DNA of 18,598 bases, from assembly GCA_910585255.1 (NCBI GenBank), contig CAJUEI010000054.1, positions 1 through 18,598 on the forward strand, written 5' to 3'. Below are positions 15,248 through 18,598 of the stretch, in pieces. How positions within the stretch are numbered: the stretch's first letter is position 1; each line of letters starts with the position of its first letter. Source of the DNA: an uncultured Lachnospiraceae bacterium. GTDB taxonomy: Bacteria; Bacillota; Clostridia; Lachnospirales; Lachnospiraceae. A program made the position numbers and the translations under genes. Under the pieces are notes generated by a model. The model made no database searches, had not been told where the DNA came from, and saw only the letters and a program-made list of their open reading frames with translations.

Positions 15248-15818
15248 ACTTTTTTATCTCAATTTTATCTAAATAATCATTTACACTTTGCAATCGTTTC
15301 CAATCTATCCGAATTTCTTTTTCTATCCCCTCGTGAGAAAAATGTTGTCCAATTACCTCAAATCCAATTCTCATATCATTTTTATATGCTGGAATATTTT
15401 CGGGATTCACTGCCCCAAATACTTCCTTTAAACCTAATTCTTGGAAGCCAATCAATAATGCCATTACCATACTTTTTCGGCCAATTCCTTTTCCATTCGC
15501 TTCCATCTCTCCAATCTGAATTTTTCCAATCTCTGCTGTCATTTCTTTTATATGATAAATAGATAAACTACCTACCAATCTATGTAATTCACAAATTTCC
15601 TCAATTGCAAATATTATTTCATCATCTGCCTTCTGATAAGTTTGAAACCATTCTTTCTGCATAGAAGGAGTAATTTCCCCAATTGGTCTTAAATATTTAG
15701 TCTGTTTTACATCATTTCTCCAAATACGAAGTTTTTCAAGATCCTTTTCTTCTAATGGTCGAATTCTTACGTTATCATAAACTGCCTCATATAATATAAA
15801 TTGTCCCTCTTGTTCCAT
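15216..15818 (-). CDS. GNAT-family N-acyltransferase, RimJ/RimL-like, likely sugar-modifying
   Basis: This 200-residue protein has the GNAT fold. It opens VRIRPLEEKDLEKLRIWRND, a start shared by RimJ/RimL and PseH-like sugar acetyltransferases. The acyl-CoA binding loop is seen as GKGIGRKSM (about 109-117), and NPENIPAYKNDMRIGFEVIG matches the C-terminal motif. Context points to N-acylation of the amino group installed by the aminotransferase. FdtC and QdtC, the usual enzymes for this step, are left-handed beta-helix proteins, so a GNAT would be an alternative solution. With the thiolase and reductase next door, the acyl group could be 3-hydroxybutyryl instead of acetyl (inference). AGGAG lies 5 bases before the ATG. 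It starts 8 bases after the glycosyltransferase and overlaps the thiolase by 32 bases at a G8 run. Protein acetylation cannot be excluded. Confidence 0.85.
   Translation of the reverse strand: MEQEGQFILYEAVYDNVRIRPLEEKDLEKLRIWRNDVKQTKYLRPIGEITPSMQKEWFQTYQKADDEIIFAIEEICELHRLVGSLSIYHIKEMTAEIGKIQIGEMEANGKGIGRKSMVMALLIGFQELGLKEVFGAVNPENIPAYKNDMRIGFEVIGQHFSHEGIEKEIRIDWKRLQSVNDYLDKIEIKKYEKSLWGGYQ
15225..15232. repeat. G8 homopolymer (C8 on plus strand) at the GNAT-thiolase overlap
   Basis: Eight G on the coding strand lie inside both overlapping reading frames. Loss of one G would join the GNAT frame to the thiolase frame and give one fused protein. It would also put the thiolase ATG at 15247 out of frame. 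The length should be confirmed in the raw reads, since homopolymers are error-prone. Confidence 0.9.
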
Positions 15819-15826
15819 TGTCTCTC

Positions 15827-16777
15827 CTATTCTTTATTTTTCTCTATTTGCTCTTCTTCTGTTACTACTTCATCAATAATATATACTGGACGATTTCTTG
15901 CAGCATCCATACTTCTCCAAATATATTCTCCCAATATACCAAGTGTAAACATAATCAATCCACTTGAAAATAATTGCATAACCATCAACGTTGTCCAGCC
16001 AGTAACAGGTATACTGCCTAACAGCTTTTCAATAATTAATAAGATTGCCCATAAAATAGAAATAATAAAACTGCCTCCTCCTACTACTGTCATAAATCGT
16101 ATAGGGGCAAAAGAAAAACTAACTAAAGAATCTACCACCAATTTAATTTTTTTAGCTAATGTCCATTTTGATGTACCTATTTTTCTTGCCTTTCTTACAT
16201 AATATACCAGTTCTGTTTGAAAACCTGACCACAAAATTTGAAGCGTAATTGCTGAATTTCTTTCATCTAATAATTTTAAAACCTCTATTACTTTTTTATC
16301 GATTAGGTAACAGTCAAAACCATTCTTTGGCATATTTTTTAATGCAAATTTTTGAACCAGCCAATAATAAATATTAGCAAATAGTTTCTGAAACAGTCCT
16401 TCTTCCCGATCAGAACGAACGGCTAATACTACTTTATTTCCTTTTTTCCAACTATCATATAATTTCAAAATCAGTTCTGACTCTTCTTGTAAATCTGCTG
16501 CCTTTATCGTAGCACAATCTCCAGTTGATATAGAAAGTCCCGCTAGACAAGCTGCATGAGAGCCAAAATTTCTAGATAATTTTATTAATTTTACCCTATT
16601 ATCTTCTAATGCAATCTTATTCATAATTTCCCAAGAATGATCACCTGAACCATCATCCACCAAAATCAATTCATAATCTTCTAATTTAGATAATACCTTT
16701 TCTTTTACATCTTGATAACAAAGTAATAATGTATCTTCATTATAATAAACTGGAATAATAATTGATAATTTACTCAT
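15827..16777 (-). CDS. GtrB/DPM-like polyprenyl-phosphate glycosyltransferase (GT2)
   Basis: This 316-residue GT2 enzyme should transfer a sugar from its nucleotide to undecaprenyl phosphate on the inner membrane face. The GT-A domain starts LSIIIPVYYNE and has VDDGSGD (about 41-47). The second acidic motif is KAADLQEESE, where the family usually has DADLQ, so one Asp is replaced by Ala. RKARKIGTSKW (about 203-213) matches the conserved RxxRxxGxSKW acceptor loop. Two membrane helices follow (about 229-250 and 263-286), then GEYIWRSMDAARNRPVY, the standard GtrB/CsbB ending. In three-component systems such as CsbB/GtcA/YfhO, the lipid-linked sugar is flipped and added to teichoic acid outside. 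No GtcA-like flippase or GT-C transferase is in the window. AAAGGA lies 8 bases before the ATG, and the gene overlaps the ketoisomerase gene by 8 bases. Confidence 0.92.
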   Translation of the reverse strand: MSKLSIIIPVYYNEDTLLLCYQDVKEKVLSKLEDYELILVDDGSGDHSWEIMNKIALEDNRVKLIKLSRNFGSHAACLAGLSISTGDCATIKAADLQEESELILKLYDSWKKGNKVVLAVRSDREEGLFQKLFANIYYWLVQKFALKNMPKNGFDCYLIDKKVIEVLKLLDERNSAITLQILWSGFQTELVYYVRKARKIGTSKWTLAKKIKLVVDSLVSFSFAPIRFMTVVGGGSFIISILWAILLIIEKLLGSIPVTGWTTLMVMQLFSSGLIMFTLGILGEYIWRSMDAARNRPVYIIDEVVTEEEQIEKNKE

Positions 16778-17186
16778 AATGATATTCCTTTACATATTCC
16801 TCAAAATCTCTAATATACTCAGAGCCATCATAATGTTCGCTTGCTAATACTAAAAGAACAGAATCTTCCGAAAAATCATACATATCTTTCCACAATCCTT
16901 TTGGAATATAAACACCAATATGCGGGCGATCCAAATTAAATAAACTTTCATTTCCATTTGCATCTCGTACTTTAATTTTACTGGTACCACTAACATTAAT
17001 TAAAACAAATTCCGTTTTTCGATTTGCATGTTGTCCTCTTATCACAGTACTTTCTGAACCATAAATATAAAATGCCCGTTTTATATCAAACGGAATATCT
17101 AATTCTCCCTCTACTACTACCAAATGTCCTCTTTGATCCCCCAATTGCGGAAATTCTAATAGCTTGGCAAGATTTTTTTCTTTCAT
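16770..17186 (-). CDS. dTDP-4-keto-6-deoxyglucose 3,4-ketoisomerase, FdtA/QdtA (WxcM-like cupin) family
   Basis: This 138-residue cupin matches FdtA/QdtA in length and layout: GDQRGHLVVVE (16-26), IPFDIKRAFYIYG (31-43), RGQHANRKTEFVLINVSG (50-67), a YIPKGLWKDMYDF segment (about 93-105) and LLVLASEHYDGSEYIRDFEEY at the end. The family moves the keto group of dTDP-4-keto-6-deoxyglucose from C4 to C3, which gives the substrate for a 3-aminotransferase. The usual HAH active-site pair is HAN here (His53, Asn55). This may mark a subgroup or altered chemistry. The gene overlaps the aminotransferase stop by ATGA, a translational-coupling arrangement that supports the joint pathway. GGAGG lies 7 bases upstream. 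RmlA and RmlB, needed for the substrate, are not in the window. Confidence 0.9.
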   Translation of the reverse strand: MKEKNLAKLLEFPQLGDQRGHLVVVEGELDIPFDIKRAFYIYGSESTVIRGQHANRKTEFVLINVSGTSKIKVRDANGNESLFNLDRPHIGVYIPKGLWKDMYDFSEDSVLLVLASEHYDGSEYIRDFEEYVKEYHYE

Positions 17187-18322
17187 ATTTGTTCCTCCAA
17201 TTTTTTCTTTTCGTTACTTTGCTTACTCGGTCTAAAATAATTTACTGCGTCAATTACATAGTCCTGTTCTTCTTTTGTCATTCCATTATATAAAGGAAGA
17301 GATAATACCTCATTCGCATATTGTTCTGTAATAACAAGCTGACTTCTATCTGTATGTAAATAAGCATAAGCCTCCGATAAATGTGGAGGAATGGGATAAT
17401 GAATAATAGTTCCTATTTCTTTCTGTTCTAAATAATAAATAAAATCCTCTCTATTGACAGTTCTTACCACAAATTGATGCCAAACATGAGTTGCTCCTTT
17501 TTGAACTTGTGGAAGTTTTATATCAGGATTTTGAATCTCTGCTAAATATCGTTTACAAATTTGGCTTCTTTCTTGATTTAATTCTTCTAAATGAGATAAG
17601 CGAACTCTTAACAATCCCGCTTGTATCTCATCCAACCTAGAATTTGTTCCAACTACCATATTATAATATCGCTTTTCACTTCCATAATTACGATAAACAC
17701 GAAACTTTTGAGCCAATTCTTCTTTATTTACTATCACTGCTCCACCATCGCCAAAAGCTCCCAGATTTTTAGACGGATAGAAAGAAAAGCATCCCACATC
17801 TCCAAATGTTCCTGTCATTTTTCCCTCAAAACAAGCTCCATGCGACTGTGCACAATCTTCTACTACTTTAAGATGATATTTTTCTGCAATTCTTATAACT
17901 TCTGTCATATTAGCAGCTTGTCCATATAAATGCACAACTAAAATGGCTTTTGTTTTTGATGTAATTTTTTCTTCCAATCTACTAACATCAATATTATAAT
18001 ATTCATCTGGTTCAACAAAAACAGGGGTAGCACCATTAATTGTAATCCCCATTACACTTGCAATATAAGTATTTCCTTGAACTAACACTTCATCGCCTTC
18101 TCCAATTCCAAGAATCCGAAAGGCAAGCCATAATGCATCTAACCCACTCGCCAAACCAACACAATACTTCCCACCTGTATAAGCAGCAAATTCTTTTTCA
18201 AATTGTTTCACCTCTTTTCCAAGTATATACCAGCCCGATCGCAGCACTTCAATTGCTTTTGATTCAAATTCTTGCTGATACATCTGAAATCCTCTATCCA
18301 TTCTATTGGGCATAATTTTCAT
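17183..18322 (-). CDS. DegT/DnrJ/EryC1 sugar 3-aminotransferase (FdtB/QdtB/DesV type)
   Basis: This 379-residue PLP enzyme should transfer an amino group from glutamate to the 3-keto sugar made by the neighbouring ketoisomerase, giving a dTDP-3-amino-3,6-dideoxyhexose. From the start chosen here, the PLP lysine is Lys185 in FSFYPSKNLGAFGDGGA. The pyridine-nitrogen Asp156 lies in VVEDCAQSHGA. SGLDALWLAF (about 59-68) and GTNSRLDEIQAG are the expected family motifs. The CAQSHGA form is typical of 3-aminotransferases (DesV, FdtB, QdtB), whereas ArnB/PseC-type 4-aminotransferases usually have a different sequence here. I chose the ATG at 18320-18322 over the GTG at 18326-18328 because AGG then sits 9 bases upstream. 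It is the first credible gene of the operon. The stereochemistry at C4 (Qui3N or Fuc3N) cannot be read from sequence alone. Confidence 0.93.
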   Translation of the reverse strand: MKIMPNRMDRGFQMYQQEFESKAIEVLRSGWYILGKEVKQFEKEFAAYTGGKYCVGLASGLDALWLAFRILGIGEGDEVLVQGNTYIASVMGITINGATPVFVEPDEYYNIDVSRLEEKITSKTKAILVVHLYGQAANMTEVIRIAEKYHLKVVEDCAQSHGACFEGKMTGTFGDVGCFSFYPSKNLGAFGDGGAVIVNKEELAQKFRVYRNYGSEKRYYNMVVGTNSRLDEIQAGLLRVRLSHLEELNQERSQICKRYLAEIQNPDIKLPQVQKGATHVWHQFVVRTVNREDFIYYLEQKEIGTIIHYPIPPHLSEAYAYLHTDRSQLVITEQYANEVLSLPLYNGMTKEEQDYVIDAVNYFRPSKQSNEKKKLEEQI

Positions 18323-18540
18323 AATCACAAACCTGCTTTCTTTTTAATTTTCTCTATCAAAGTGAGATTCCAAAACAATTAAAAGTTTGACTATTTAATA
18401 AAAAGCAAACAATTAAAAATACAATATAATAAATTATTCTTTTTATATAATTTTTAACAATACATCCCTTCCAACCAAAATTCAACAATATTAAACATCC
18501 CATAAAATAAAACAATCGTGCAACTGCAAAATCTCCCCGA
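18323..18540. other. Upstream region of the envelope operon, with a doubtful small open frame
   Basis: On the minus strand an open frame ends in TGA at 18357-18359 and runs back through R4, where it is stopped by an in-frame TGA close to the window edge. Its only internal ATG (18501-18503) would give 48 residues, MGCLILLNFGWKG and a hydrophobic stretch. There is no ribosome site. It reads like a decayed end of a membrane protein or chance AT-rich code, so I do not call a gene. I saw no clear promoter here, although the operon needs one here or further upstream. Confidence 0.4.
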
Positions 18541-18598
18541 AAATCAAATCGGATATTCGCAATCCGCTTTGCTACTTGCTTATAACCTCATAGCTGCT
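18541..18598 (-). repeat. Structured intergenic repeat R4 (modules C'+D, continues past the right edge)
   Basis: Read on the minus strand, it begins AGCAGCTATGAGGTTATAAG, runs through CAAGTAGCAAAGCGGATTGC and ends near GATTTGATTTT. It matches the end of R2 with few changes. The D hairpin is CGGAT (18550-18554) paired with ATCCG (18562-18566). Orientation is opposite to R1, R2 and R3. The rest of the element lies beyond the window. Confidence 0.85.

Noticed and set aside
18357..18503. 48-codon hydrophobic open frame upstream of the aminotransferase
   Set aside because: No ribosome site, no family resemblance and AT-rich composition; kept only as a remark in the intergenic entry.

Overview
The window looks like chromosomal DNA from a low-GC Clostridia member, most likely Lachnospiraceae-like. 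Grounds: AT-rich intergenic DNA, strong AGGAGG-type ribosome binding sites, and families common there (coiled-coil FtsX permeases, GRKE-repeat Rpn/PDDEXK proteins, a CwlD-like amidase). The organism is an inference from style, not a database match. All credible genes lie on the minus strand, so transcription runs from right to left. No rRNA, tRNA, CRISPR array, transposase gene or phage gene was seen.

Left part (1-7719). A chemotaxis-receptor gene runs off the left edge; only its sensor half is present. Next comes a two-gene MacB/LolD-like ABC system: an ATPase (4489-5190) followed by an 1125-residue FtsX-type permease with a long extracellular coiled coil (886-4263). Then come a secreted N-acetylmuramoyl-L-alanine amidase (5891-6778) and an Rpn/PD-(D/E)XK family protein with a six-fold GRKE repeat (6847-7719).

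Right part (8351-18322). Nine tightly packed genes form one cell-envelope operon. In transcription order they encode a sugar aminotransferase (FdtB/QdtB/DesV type), a sugar 3,4-ketoisomerase (FdtA/QdtA type), a GtrB-like polyprenyl-phosphate glycosyltransferase, a GNAT acyltransferase, a thiolase, a PhaB/FabG-like reductase, an LtaS-like phosphoglycerol transferase, a diacylglycerol kinase and a membrane-anchored glycerophosphodiesterase. My reading is that the first six make and activate a 3-amino-3,6-dideoxyhexose that may be N-acylated with 3-hydroxybutyrate built by the thiolase and reductase. The last three would build, recycle the lipid of, and trim a glycerol-phosphate polymer or substituent. 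The LtaS-like protein and the phosphodiesterase share a homologous extracellular domain of about 150 residues, which supports work on a common substrate.

Intergenic DNA holds a mosaic structured repeat family (R1 4331-4447, R2 5303-5520, R3 8166-8276, R4 18541 to the right edge). It is built from exchangeable hairpin modules and partly resembles IS200/IS605-type ends or omega-RNA-like hairpins. R1 and R2 bracket the ATPase gene as direct repeats. R3 and R4 bracket the envelope operon in opposite orientations. The repeat family and the acyl-amino-sugar plus glycerol-phosphate operon are the two items most worth following up.
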